Assembly: GCA_018141845.1 (NCBI GenBank) | Contig: CP073340.1 | Coordinates: 1,513,001 to 1,577,000, forward strand | DNA length: 64,000 nucleotides | Source of the DNA: Lachnospiraceae bacterium oral taxon 096 | Lineage (GTDB): Bacteria; Bacillota; Clostridia; Lachnospirales; Lachnospiraceae | Direction of reading: 5' to 3' | Shown: positions 1-6,964 of the stretch, one piece after another | Position numbering within the stretch: position 1 is the stretch's first letter | How the letters are laid out: the number at the start of each line of letters is the position of its first letter | Position numbers and translations under genes: made by a program | The notes under the pieces: model-generated | The model's database searches: none | Seen by the model: only the letters and a program-made list of their open reading frames with translations | What the model was told of the DNA's origin: nothing

Positions 1-107
1 AAGATGCCCAGTACCTATTTCAGCCAATCGAGAAGGAAAGTCAAATCTACACTCAATATACAGGAAATTATGATCAGGTATTTGAGGTGTTTAAGAAAAA
101 CCAATAG
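1..107 (+). CDS. C-terminal end of a probable FGGY-type carbohydrate kinase (partial)
   Basis: The window opens inside an open frame whose codons start at position 3 and which stops at TAG 105-107, giving 34 visible residues that end in VFEVFKKNQ. The pattern (an F-x-P followed by spaced tyrosines and a final basic helix) resembles the tail of FGGY sugar kinases such as xylulokinase, but the piece is too short to prove this. The next gene starts 12 bases after the stop, which suggests co-transcription. The identity is a guess from the tail only. Confidence 0.35.
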   Translation, partial: DAQYLFQPIEKESQIYTQYTGNYDQVFEVFKKNQ

Positions 108-119
108 GAGATGGAGAAG

Positions 120-416
120 ATGTTAAAGCATATTGTGATGTGGAATATAAAAAAGGAAGTCAAGGATGTTGAAAAAGTAAAAAGAGAAGCCAAGGAAGCT
201 ATTGAAGGCCTATATGGAAAGGTGCCAGCAATTCAAAAGATTACTTTTGTTACCGAGACCTTGCCAAGTAGTAACATGGATGTTGCGGTCATTGCAGAAG
301 TCAAAGATGAAGAGGCACTAAAGGCCTATGCCACCCATCCGCTTCATGTGGAGGCAGGAGAAAAGTTTATTCGCCCATTTATGGAAAATCGCAGTTGCAT
401 TGACTTCTTTTATTAA
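120..416 (+). CDS. Dabb (stress-responsive A/B barrel) family protein
   Basis: A 98-residue protein that starts MLKHIVMWNIK and contains Y-A-T-H-P-L-H near residue 70 and a C-terminal S-C-I-D-F. These are the hallmarks of the Dabb dimeric alpha/beta barrel family. Members are small cytoplasmic proteins; some are cyclases or stress-induced, and most have no known reaction. I chose ATG 120 rather than the in-frame ATG 111 because AGGAG at 106-110 is correctly spaced only for the later one. It follows the probable sugar kinase directly, so it may belong to a sugar-utilisation operon. The specific role is unknown. Confidence 0.8.
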   Translation: MLKHIVMWNIKKEVKDVEKVKREAKEAIEGLYGKVPAIQKITFVTETLPSSNMDVAVIAEVKDEEALKAYATHPLHVEAGEKFIRPFMENRSCIDFFY

Positions 417-461
417 ATTTTTTTCTATATTTTACGAAAACATTACAAAATATGAAAAACC

Positions 462-490
462 TTGCAACCCATTGTAAATAATGGTATAAC
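462..490 (+). promoter_or_regulatory. Sigma-A-type promoter of the surface-protein gene
   Basis: TTGCAA at 462-467, a 17-base spacer and TATAAC at 485-490, about 45 bases upstream of the start codon. The surrounding 118-base gap is AT-rich and holds no gene. The promoter indicates that the surface protein is its own transcription unit. Confidence 0.6.
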
Positions 491-534
491 TACAATTGTT
501 TTGAGGTTAAAATAAGAAGAAGGAGTGTTTTACA

Positions 535-1551
535 ATGAGAAAGAATTTAAATAAGACACGTGTAGCTATTGCTACTGGTGCAGTAGCTTCCATGATGGCC
601 TTTGGTGTCGTAGCACTTGTTAACAGCAATCCAGTTGATACATTTGCGACAACATCTGCAGCATCAAACAGCAATACAAGACCAGTGAACCCAGCAAACA
701 ACAATGGTACAAGACCAGTGAACCCAGCAAACGACAATGGTACAACACCAGTGAACCCAGCAAATAACAATGCTCAGGCACAGGAACAGTTGAATCAATT
801 ACTTGCTGCTGTCAATGGCAAAACAGGTGCACAGGCAAAGCAGATTTTGGATGCAAAGTTTGGTAGACCAGCATCTACAACAAACAGTGTTGTCGATGGA
901 AAGCCAGCAACAACTTATAACTATGTAATTCCAGCAGGATTTACTTCTGCAAGAATTACGGTTACAGAGAAGGATGCAAATGGCAACTTGATTGCAACTT
1001 ACTACTACAATGTTCCTGTAGGTAATAGCAATGCAAATACAAATACCAACACAAATACCAACACAGATACAAGAACAGCAACACCTTCAGACTTAAGACG
1101 CAGAAGCACTGGCGGCGGAACGAAGTCATCAGGTGGCGGTTCAGGCTCCTCAACTCCAGGTAGAAGAGTGGACACAAATGGAACAAGCCAGAATACAACA
1201 AATAACACAACTACAGATAACACAACATCAAATGTAACTCCAGGTTACACAACTGATGATACGGCTACAGTAGATGGTGCTCCAGCAAATCGTGGATTCA
1301 ATGGAGCAAATGGTGTTAAGGGAAATGCTGGTGTCAATGGTGCAAATGGTGCAAGAACAAAGTCTGGTGTCAATGGTGTAAGTGGTGCTAAGTCAAAGTC
1401 AACAAAGGGCGGCGTAGCAGGTACATCTGATGTCAGAAAGGGCAAAGTGCCAAAGACAGCTGATCAGTTTAACCCAGCATTGTATCTTGGTTTATTTGCT
1501 ATTGGTGCAACAGGTGCAGCAGTAGTAGCAAAAAAGAGAAAAGAAGACTAA
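535..1551 (+). CDS. Secreted, repeat-rich surface protein with sortase-type C-terminal anchor
   Basis: A 338-residue protein preceded by AAGGAG. Residues 1 to about 38 form a basic then hydrophobic signal peptide. Residues 48-80 are three 11-residue T-R-P-V-N-P-A-N-N-N-G repeats. Residues 80-162 are the only globular-looking part. Residues 168-178 are Asn-Thr dipeptides, followed by a Gly/Ser-rich and Thr/Asn-rich linker. Residues 254-286 are Gly-X-Y triplets with one break. The end has V-P-K-T-A (305-309), a hydrophobic segment and KKRKED, which is the layout of a sortase substrate with Ala in place of the usual Gly of LPXTG. It is probably attached to peptidoglycan and exposed. No sortase gene lies in the window. 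I recognise no named family for the globular part. Confidence 0.8.
   Translation: MRKNLNKTRVAIATGAVASMMAFGVVALVNSNPVDTFATTSAASNSNTRPVNPANNNGTRPVNPANDNGTTPVNPANNNAQAQEQLNQLLAAVNGKTGAQAKQILDAKFGRPASTTNSVVDGKPATTYNYVIPAGFTSARITVTEKDANGNLIATYYYNVPVGNSNANTNTNTNTNTDTRTATPSDLRRRSTGGGTKSSGGGSGSSTPGRRVDTNGTSQNTTNNTTTDNTTSNVTPGYTTDDTATVDGAPANRGFNGANGVKGNAGVNGANGARTKSGVNGVSGAKSKSTKGGVAGTSDVRKGKVPKTADQFNPALYLGLFAIGATGAAVVAKKRKED
676..774 (+). repeat. Three tandem 33-bp repeats (TRPVNPANNNG)
   Basis: Units lie at 676-708, 709-741 and 742-774 inside the surface-protein gene. They encode TRPVNPANNNG, TRPVNPANDNG and TTPVNPANNNA. The DNA copies are nearly identical, which suggests recent tandem duplication. 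The unit is a multiple of three, so gain or loss would change protein length without shifting the frame. Confidence 0.9.
1036..1071 (+). repeat. Hexanucleotide microsatellite encoding Asn-Thr dipeptides
   Basis: Six-base units of the form AAY-ACM run from 1036 to 1065 and encode five Asn-Thr pairs. A GAT-ACA unit at 1066-1071 continues the rhythm as Asp-Thr. The tract is a flexible linker in the protein and a plausible site for slippage; any change in unit number stays in frame. Confidence 0.7.
1294..1392 (+). repeat. Gly-X-Y triplet tract (9-bp periodicity)
   Basis: Translated triplets are GFN, GAN, GVK, GNA, GVN, GAN, GAR, TKS, GVN, GVS and GAK, so glycine is at every third position except once. 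The DNA shows a matching 9-bp rhythm of GGT followed by RTN codons. This resembles bacterial collagen-like tracts but has no proline, and it is short. Confidence 0.65.
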
Positions 1552-1560
1552 TTCTTTTAA

Positions 1561-1590
1561 AAGAGAGCAGGCTTTAGGCCTGCTCTTTTT
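1561..1590. terminator. Bidirectional intrinsic terminator between the surface protein and tmcAL
   Basis: A perfect 9-bp stem (1564-1572 with 1578-1586) and a 5-base loop, followed by TTTT on the plus strand. On the minus strand the hairpin is followed by the T-rich stretch complementary to 1554-1563. It sits between two convergent stop codons, so it can serve both genes. Confidence 0.85.
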
Positions 1591-1593
1591 GCA

Positions 1594-2859
1594 TTAAATG
1601 ATGACCAGTGGTTGCTGGTAGATATTGGGGAGTTCTTCGCTATAGCAAGAATAGTAGAGGGCACGGTATAGATGAGCAGCGTGAACTTCACAGAAGAGAA
1701 GTTTGAGGGCAGTGGGAGATGTTGAGAGGATATGATTGGCATCGGCGAGTTTGCTGATGATGGGGATGGAGGAATTTTTCTTTAGTTGAGTGAGTAGATC
1801 AGAAGATTCCTTTTTAAAGCCGATTAGTCTTGCATAGGGGGCTAGTTTTCCCTCCTTGTATTCGAGCATATCTTTTTTTGTGATTCCCAAAAAGATATGG
1901 AGCAGTGCACGGCTAACCCGAGAAAAGGTGTATTGTTTGGGCTTTATATTGGTGATAAATTCTTCATAATTACTACCTTGGCGAATATAGTTGATGATTC
2001 GCCTTGATAACTCATGGCTGACATCAAAAAAATGACTTAGGGGAGTATCATCATATTGTAGCATGAGAATGCGATAAAATATCGGGTCACAGAGAATATC
2101 TCGAGGAAGCGGCTTTGCTTCTTTGAGCAGAGAAAGAACACTATGAGGAACAAAGGGAGAGTAATCATTGTGATGCTGAAAAATAGAATTTCTTATGGCC
2201 GAGGCTGAAGCAAAGTCTTGAAATTTTGGCAGGGAAGTATCGTGGTAGCTACTGCCCATGCGAGGAATGGCAATGGGAAGGATGGGGGAGCGATAATTTA
2301 ATTTGGCTTTCATGTACTCAATGCCAAGGATGTTGTTGGGGCTTTGGAGAATTTCTTTGTAGCGAAATCGTTCATCGCTTGAAAGACCATCTTCTTTCAT
2401 CTGTGCAAGGAGAGCCCCTTCTCTTGCTTGGGGAAAACTGCTGCCAAGGAGTAGCAATTCCTTTAGGTGAAGTTGATAGGTGGGACTTTCATTTTTTAGC
2501 AATGAGGCAAGGTAAAGTAATTCCTTAGCACTTGCTCCCTCTGTGCCAAAGCTAATATAGGGAATACCAAGACTTCCAAAGAGATTGATGCCATAGCTGG
2601 CAAAATCTTCAGCACTGGCACAGGAAAAGGGAGCGGGCATTTCAAATACAGCATCAGCACCACCGAGTAGAGCCATTTTTGTGCGGGTGTGGCTGTTAAA
2701 AATGGCAGGTTCTCCGCGCTGAGTAAAATGACCACTCATCAGCACAACAACAAAGTCTGCGTCGGCCATTTCTTTTGCTCTTTGAATTTGGTAGGCATGA
2801 CCATTGTGAAAGGGATTGTATTCGGCAATAATACCAATCACCTTTTTTTGATTTTCCAT
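1594..2859 (-). CDS. tmcAL: tRNA(Met) cytidine acetate ligase TmcAL
   Basis: A 421-residue nucleotidyltransferase of the YlbM/DUF795 family. TmcAL uses ATP to activate acetate and transfers it to the wobble cytidine of elongator tRNA(Met), forming N4-acetylcytidine. The N-terminus reads G-I-I-A-E-Y-N-P-F followed by H-N-G-H at residues 18-21, the ATP-binding signature. A conserved S-P-N-N-I-L-G-I-E-Y stretch follows near residue 170, and the C-terminal half is helical. GGAGG lies just upstream of the start. The gene is divergent from pta-ackA, which makes and consumes acetate, and convergent with the surface protein. Confidence 0.92.
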   Translation of the reverse strand: MENQKKVIGIIAEYNPFHNGHAYQIQRAKEMADADFVVVLMSGHFTQRGEPAIFNSHTRTKMALLGGADAVFEMPAPFSCASAEDFASYGINLFGSLGIPYISFGTEGASAKELLYLASLLKNESPTYQLHLKELLLLGSSFPQAREGALLAQMKEDGLSSDERFRYKEILQSPNNILGIEYMKAKLNYRSPILPIAIPRMGSSYHDTSLPKFQDFASASAIRNSIFQHHNDYSPFVPHSVLSLLKEAKPLPRDILCDPIFYRILMLQYDDTPLSHFFDVSHELSRRIINYIRQGSNYEEFITNIKPKQYTFSRVSRALLHIFLGITKKDMLEYKEGKLAPYARLIGFKKESSDLLTQLKKNSSIPIISKLADANHILSTSPTALKLLFCEVHAAHLYRALYYSCYSEELPNIYQQPLVII

Positions 2860-2931
2860 AGTATCCTCCAGTTATTTTTTCCATAACTTTAGCAGATAAA
2901 ACAAAAGTTGTATAGTCAAAAAAACAAAATT

Positions 2932-2960
2932 TTGCTTGAATTATCTGCAATCACTATACT
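2932..2960 (+). promoter_or_regulatory. Promoter of pta-ackA
   Basis: TTGCTT at 2932-2937, a 17-base spacer and TATACT at 2955-2960, about 60 bases before the pta start, in the divergent gap shared with tmcAL. I could not find an equally good promoter for tmcAL on the other strand. Confidence 0.65.
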
Positions 2961-3018
2961 ATAATTATAAAAGTGTATTTCAATACGCTTTATGCGATGA
3001 TATGAAAGGGGTAATACA

Positions 3019-4017
3019 ATGGGAGTAATGGAACAAATTAAGGCTAGGGCAAAAAAAGCAAATAAGACAATTATCTTGCCAGAGTCTATGGATCCAAGAA
3101 CATTTAAGGCAGCAGAGGCCGTGTTAAAGGAGGGAATTGCCAATATCATTATTATTGGTACCCCTGAGGAGATTGAAAAGAATTCTGCTGGTTGTGATAT
3201 CTCAAAGGCCACAATCATTAATCCACACACCTATGAAAAGACACAGGAGTATGAGGATCTATTTGTAGAGCTTCGCAAGGCTAAGGGCTTGACTCACGAA
3301 GAGGCAAGAAAAACGATGCTTACAGACTATGCATACTATGGTTGCTTGATGATTAAAAATGGTGATGCCGATGGTATGGTCAGTGGTGCTTGTCACTCAT
3401 CAGCCAACACACTTCGCCCATGTTTACAGATTATTAAAACAAAGCCAGGCACAAAGTTGGTATCAGCTTTCTTCTTGGTGGAAGTGCCAGATTGTGAGTT
3501 TGGTGAGAAGGGCACATTTGTATTTGCGGACTGTGGTCTTGAGCAAAACCCAGATCCAGAGAAACTTGCCGCAATTGCTCTTTCTTCTGCAGACAGCTTT
3601 AAGCTTTTAGTTGGCAAGGAGCCAAAAGTTGCTATGCTCAGTCATTCTTCAAAGGGAAGTGCAAAGCATGCAGATGTCACCAAGGTGGTTGAGGCAACAA
3701 AACTTGCACAGGAACAGGCACCAGAACTTTTGCTCGATGGTGAGTTGCAGTTGGATGCCGCAATTGTTCCAGAAATTGCAGCAAGCAAGGCACCGGGTTC
3801 AAAGGTTGCGGGACAGGCCAATGTATTGGTATTTCCTGATCTTGATGCAGGAAATATTGGATATAAGTTGGTTCAAAGACTTGGCAAGGCAGATGCTTAT
3901 GGCCCAATGTGTCAGGGTATTGCAAAGCCAGTCAATGACCTTTCTAGAGGTTGTTCTTGGGAGGACATCGTTGGTGTTGTAGCCATCACAGTTGTACAAG
4001 CACAAGCAGACGAATAA
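3019..4017 (+). CDS. pta: Phosphate acetyltransferase
   Basis: A 332-residue enzyme that converts acetyl-CoA and phosphate to acetyl phosphate and CoA in the cytoplasm, the first step of the acetate fermentation branch. Conserved segments include I-I-L-P-E-S-M-D near the start, G-D-A-D-G-M-V-S-G-A around residue 115, and P-D-L-D-A-G-N-I-G-Y-K toward the C-terminus. The length fits the short, single-domain Pta type. AAAGGGG precedes ATG 3019. ackA follows after 24 bases, forming the standard pta-ackA operon. Confidence 0.97.
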   Translation: MGVMEQIKARAKKANKTIILPESMDPRTFKAAEAVLKEGIANIIIIGTPEEIEKNSAGCDISKATIINPHTYEKTQEYEDLFVELRKAKGLTHEEARKTMLTDYAYYGCLMIKNGDADGMVSGACHSSANTLRPCLQIIKTKPGTKLVSAFFLVEVPDCEFGEKGTFVFADCGLEQNPDPEKLAAIALSSADSFKLLVGKEPKVAMLSHSSKGSAKHADVTKVVEATKLAQEQAPELLLDGELQLDAAIVPEIAASKAPGSKVAGQANVLVFPDLDAGNIGYKLVQRLGKADAYGPMCQGIAKPVNDLSRGCSWEDIVGVVAITVVQAQADE

Positions 4018-4041
4018 TCAATAATTAAGGAGATTATCAAC

Positions 4042-5241
4042 ATGAAGATTTTAGTTATTAATTGTGGAAGTTCTTCACTGAAATATCAATTGATTAGTAT
4101 GGAGACAGAAGAAGTTCTTGCAAAAGGACTTTGTGAGAGAATCCATATTGAGGGATCAAAATTGACACATCAAGTTCCAGGAAGAGAAAAGTATGTGGTG
4201 GAAGAGCCAATGCCTGATCACACAGTAGCTATTAACCTTGTACTTTCTGTGTTGACAGATCAAGAGCATGGAGTCATTACAGATAAGAGTGAAATCTTTG
4301 CTGTGGGACATCGAGTATTACATGGTGGAACAAAGTACAGTGAGTCCATTATTATTGATGAGGATGTAAAGGCAAAAATTAGAGAGTACTTTGACCTTGG
4401 TCCTTTACATAATCCAGCAAACCTTATGGGTATTGAGGCCGTAGAAAAGTCAATGCCAGGTATTCCAAATGTAGCTGTATTTGATACTTCTTTTGGTATG
4501 AGTATGCCAGAGAAGGCTTATCGCTATGCAATTTCTAAGGAGTACTACGATAAATATTCAATTCGTCGCTATGGTTTCCATGGAACAAGCCATATGTATG
4601 TATCAGGTGAGGTTATTCAATTTGCCAATCTTGACCCTCAAAAGGCCAAAGTGATTGTCTGCCATCTTGGAAATGGTTCATCAGTTTCTGCGTCTATTGG
4701 TGGAAAGTGCATCGATTCTTCTATGGGTCTTACCCCACTTGAAGGATTGATTATGGGAACTCGTTCGGGAGATATTGATCCTGCATTTGTACAATTTTTG
4801 TACAATAAAGAGGGCAAAAATCCAAATGAAGTTTTGGATATCTTGAACAAGAAATCAGGAATTCTTGCAATGGGCGGATATCAATCTTCTGACTTTAGAG
4901 ATGTCGAGAGTGCAGCGGCCGATGGCAATCCAGATGCAAAATTAGCAATGGAGGCCTTTGGCTATCGCTTGATTAAGTATATTGGAGCGTATATCGCAGC
5001 ACTGGGCGGTGTGGATGCCATTGCCTTTACAGGTGGTATTGGAGAGAATGATATGCGTGTTCGCCAAGAGATCGGTGATGCCTTTGGATATATGGGTATC
5101 AAGATTGATCCAGAGAGAAATCACATTCGTGGAGAGGCAAGAATTATTTCAACAGATGATTCTACAGCAAAGGTTGTTCTATTCCCTACCAATGAGGAGC
5201 TTGCCATTGCAAGAGAGACAAGACGACTTACAGAGAAATAG
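4042..5241 (+). CDS. ackA: Acetate kinase
   Basis: A 399-residue ASKHA-fold kinase that transfers phosphate from acetyl phosphate to ADP, giving ATP and acetate. The first phosphate-binding loop is V-I-N-C-G-S-S-S-L-K-Y at residues 5-15. The family signatures R-R-Y-G-F-H-G-T-S-H and T-G-G-I-G-E-N-D are present. The length is normal and AAGGAG precedes the start. It is co-transcribed with pta. The next gene has its own consensus promoter starting four bases after the ackA stop, so the unit probably ends here, although no terminator hairpin is visible between them. Confidence 0.97.
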   Translation: MKILVINCGSSSLKYQLISMETEEVLAKGLCERIHIEGSKLTHQVPGREKYVVEEPMPDHTVAINLVLSVLTDQEHGVITDKSEIFAVGHRVLHGGTKYSESIIIDEDVKAKIREYFDLGPLHNPANLMGIEAVEKSMPGIPNVAVFDTSFGMSMPEKAYRYAISKEYYDKYSIRRYGFHGTSHMYVSGEVIQFANLDPQKAKVIVCHLGNGSSVSASIGGKCIDSSMGLTPLEGLIMGTRSGDIDPAFVQFLYNKEGKNPNEVLDILNKKSGILAMGGYQSSDFRDVESAAADGNPDAKLAMEAFGYRLIKYIGAYIAALGGVDAIAFTGGIGENDMRVRQEIGDAFGYMGIKIDPERNHIRGEARIISTDDSTAKVVLFPTNEELAIARETRRLTEK

Positions 5242-5244
5242 TGA

Positions 5245-5273
5245 TTGACAAACATCCGTGTCGTCTGTATAAT
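5245..5273 (+). promoter_or_regulatory. Full-consensus promoter of rpmF
   Basis: TTGACA at 5245-5250, exactly 17 bases, then TATAAT at 5268-5273. Both hexamers match the sigma-A consensus perfectly, as expected for a ribosomal protein gene. The -35 starts four bases after the ackA stop. Confidence 0.85.
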
Positions 5274-5309
5274 ATAAAAGTCGTAATCAGGACGCAAGGA
5301 GGTGTTTTC

Positions 5310-5489
5310 ATGTCAATTTGTCCAAAGAATAAGACTTCTCGTGGAAGAAGAGATAAAAGAAGAGCGAACTGGAAGATGTCTGTTGCTAGTCTTGCAAAGT
5401 GTCCAAAGTGTGGAGAGCTTATGCTTCCTCACAGAGTCTGCAAGAACTGTGGAACATACAACAAGCGTGAGATCGTTACAGTTGAATAG
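5310..5489 (+). CDS. rpmF: 50S ribosomal protein L32 (zinc-ribbon form)
   Basis: A 59-residue protein starting MSICPKNKTSRGRRDKRRA. The C-terminal half carries C-P-K-C and C-K-N-C pairs, so this is the zinc-binding C+ paralogue type. ATG 5310 is set by AAGGAGGTG at 5297-5304; an upstream in-frame start at 5241 would overlap the promoter and is rejected. In many Firmicutes a DUF177 gene (yceD) precedes rpmF; it is absent here. A strong terminator follows immediately, so rpmF appears monocistronic even though plsX is next. Confidence 0.95.
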   Translation: MSICPKNKTSRGRRDKRRANWKMSVASLAKCPKCGELMLPHRVCKNCGTYNKREIVTVE

Positions 5490-5508
5490 TGGATTGATTA
5501 AGCGTAAA

Positions 5509-5560
5509 AATGTGCCGACCCCAATTGTTAGACTATGCAATTGGTGGTCGGCATTTTTTT
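5509..5560 (+). terminator. Intrinsic terminator after rpmF
   Basis: A long hairpin pairs 5513-5527 with 5538-5553 (15 bp with a single bulged T) and is followed by seven T residues at 5554-5560. It isolates the strong rpmF promoter from plsX. Confidence 0.92.
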
Positions 5561-5571
5561 CTGAATACTTA

Positions 5572-5600
5572 TTGATATTTGCTTCATTATCGTATATTAT
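5572..5600 (+). promoter_or_regulatory. Promoter of plsX-acpP
   Basis: TTGATA at 5572-5577, a 17-base spacer and TATTAT at 5595-5600, starting directly after the rpmF terminator. Transcription would begin near 5607, within the palindrome described separately. Confidence 0.7.
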
Positions 5601-5604
5601 GAAT

Positions 5605-5616
5605 TTGTCGCGACAA
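5605..5616. promoter_or_regulatory. Perfect 12-bp palindrome at the plsX transcription start (possible operator)
   Basis: TTGTCGCGACAA is a perfect palindrome located 5-16 bases after the -10 box, overlapping the expected transcription start. The position suits a repressor. It does not match the FapR, FabT or LexA sites I know. Evidence is position and symmetry only. Confidence 0.45.
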
Positions 5617-5637
5617 TATAGAATATAGAGGTGAGAC

Positions 5638-6651
5638 ATGGTAACAGTAGCATTAGATGCAATGGGCGGAGATCATGCACCAGACGAAATCATTCAGGGT
5701 GGTCTTGATGCCTTACAGAAGAACCCGAACATACGAGTAAAGATGGTTGGCGTAGAGGAGACAATTGCACATTATCTGGAGGGAAAGGATTATCCAAAGG
5801 AGAGAGTAGAGATTGTGCCAGCCACAGAGGTGATTGAGACAGGAGAGCCCCCAGTGGCCGCAATTCGAAGTAAGAAGGACTCCTCTATTGTGGTCGGTAT
5901 GCAGCTTGTTCGAAATGGGGAAGCGGATGCCTTTGTTTCTGCGGGAAGTTCAGGTGCAATCTTGGTCGGCGGACAAGTGATTGTGGGGAGAATTAAAGGA
6001 GTGGAAAGACCCCCATTGGCACCCGTAATCCCAACAGCCACAGGCGTTTCTCTCCTCATTGATTGCGGAGCAAATGTAGATGCCAAGCCAAGTCATCTTG
6101 TGCAATTTGCTCGAATGGGATCTATCTATATGGAAAAGGTTGTCGGAATTAAAAATCCTCGTGTGGCCATTGTCAACATTGGTGCAGAGGAGGAAAAGGG
6201 CAATGCATTGGTCAAGGAGACATTTCCACTGCTCAAAGAGCTAAAGGACATCCATTTTATTGGAAGTATTGAAGCGAGAGAAATTCCAAAGGGAGGTGCA
6301 GATGTCATTGTCTGTGAGGCCTTTACAGGAAATGTTATTTTAAAATTATATGAGGGACTTGGGGATACATTGCTCAAAAAAATTAAGGGAGCACTCCTAA
6401 AAAACTTACAGACAAAAATTGGTGCATTGCTCATCAAATCTTCTTTGAAGGAGACATTAAAGTCCTTTGATGCCAGTCAATATGGTGGAGCACCATTACT
6501 TGGATTAAAGGGATTGGTTGTCAAGACACATGGAAATTCCAAGGCATTGGAAGTGTGCAATTCGGTTTTACAATGTGTCAAGTTTAAGGAAGAAAGAATT
6601 AATGAATGCATAAGAGACAGCCTAGTAGAGACTGCAGAGGAAAGGAAATAA
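5638..6651 (+). CDS. plsX: Phosphate acyltransferase PlsX
   Basis: A 337-residue peripheral membrane enzyme that makes acyl phosphate from acyl-ACP for the first step of phospholipid synthesis. It begins V-T-V-A-L-D-A-M-G-G-D-H-A-P, the family signature, and later has G-A-N-V-D-A-K-P and C-E-A-F-T-G-N-V. The partner acyltransferase plsY is also in the window (26.2 kb) and acpP follows 12 bases downstream. AGGTGAG precedes the start. It has its own promoter with a palindrome at the start site, so lipid synthesis here may be regulated independently of rpmF. Confidence 0.97.
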   Translation: MVTVALDAMGGDHAPDEIIQGGLDALQKNPNIRVKMVGVEETIAHYLEGKDYPKERVEIVPATEVIETGEPPVAAIRSKKDSSIVVGMQLVRNGEADAFVSAGSSGAILVGGQVIVGRIKGVERPPLAPVIPTATGVSLLIDCGANVDAKPSHLVQFARMGSIYMEKVVGIKNPRVAIVNIGAEEEKGNALVKETFPLLKELKDIHFIGSIEAREIPKGGADVIVCEAFTGNVILKLYEGLGDTLLKKIKGALLKNLQTKIGALLIKSSLKETLKSFDASQYGGAPLLGLKGLVVKTHGNSKALEVCNSVLQCVKFKEERINECIRDSLVETAEERK

Positions 6652-6663
6652 GGGGATAAAAAA

Positions 6664-6894
6664 GTGGAATTTGAGAAGTTAAAAAAAATTGTGGCCGAGG
6701 TTTTAAATGTCGATGAGAATGAGATTACAATGGACTCCACATTTGTCGACGACCTTGGTGCGGATTCCCTAGATATTTTCCAGATTATTATGGGGATTGA
6801 AGAGGAATTTGATATTGAAATTCCGCAAGAAGTTGCAGAAAACATTACTTCTGTGGCCGATGCGGTCGAGCAAATTAAGAATGCAACAAACTAA
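6664..6894 (+). CDS. acpP: Acyl carrier protein
   Basis: A 76-residue acidic four-helix protein that carries growing fatty acids on a phosphopantetheine arm. The attachment serine is Ser35 in the motif G-A-D-S-L-D. The start is GTG at 6664 after AAGGGGA, 12 bases downstream of plsX. The F-Q-I-I-M after the serine helix departs from the more usual V-E-L-V-M, but the fold pattern is intact. Confidence 0.95.
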   Translation: MEFEKLKKIVAEVLNVDENEITMDSTFVDDLGADSLDIFQIIMGIEEEFDIEIPQEVAENITSVADAVEQIKNATN

Positions 6895-6908
6895 TTTGAC
6901 CAGATGTA

Positions 6909-6947
6909 GGGAGGTCACATATCCGCCGATATGTGGCTTCCCATTTT
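6909..6947 (+). terminator. Hairpin between acpP and rnc (weak terminator or attenuator)
   Basis: A 14-bp stem with two G-T pairs joins 6909-6922 to 6929-6942 around a six-base loop, followed by only four T residues. It could partly stop transcription after acpP or act as a processing site for RNase III, whose gene is next. Confidence 0.55.
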
Positions 6948-6964
6948 AGAAAGTGAGGAAAATA

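Noticed and set aside
443..477. Inverted hexamers TTACAA (443-448) and TTGTAA (472-477) around the -35 of the surface-protein promoter
   Set aside because: Six-base arms with a 23-base spacer are expected by chance in such AT-rich sequence.
507..770. An 87-codon frame on the minus strand opposite the surface-protein repeats
   Set aside because: Its repeated L-F-A-G-F-T-G-L-V pattern is only the antisense reading of the 33-bp repeats, there is no ribosome site, and the plus-strand gene is well supported.
2860..3018. A promoter for tmcAL on the minus strand
   Set aside because: AGTCAA at 2914-2919 gives a minus-strand TTGACT, but no acceptable -10 lies at 16-18 bases, so I did not list one.
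3611..3982. A 123-codon plus-strand frame inside pta
   Set aside because: It is an out-of-frame reading of a clear pta gene with no ribosome site and an atypical composition.
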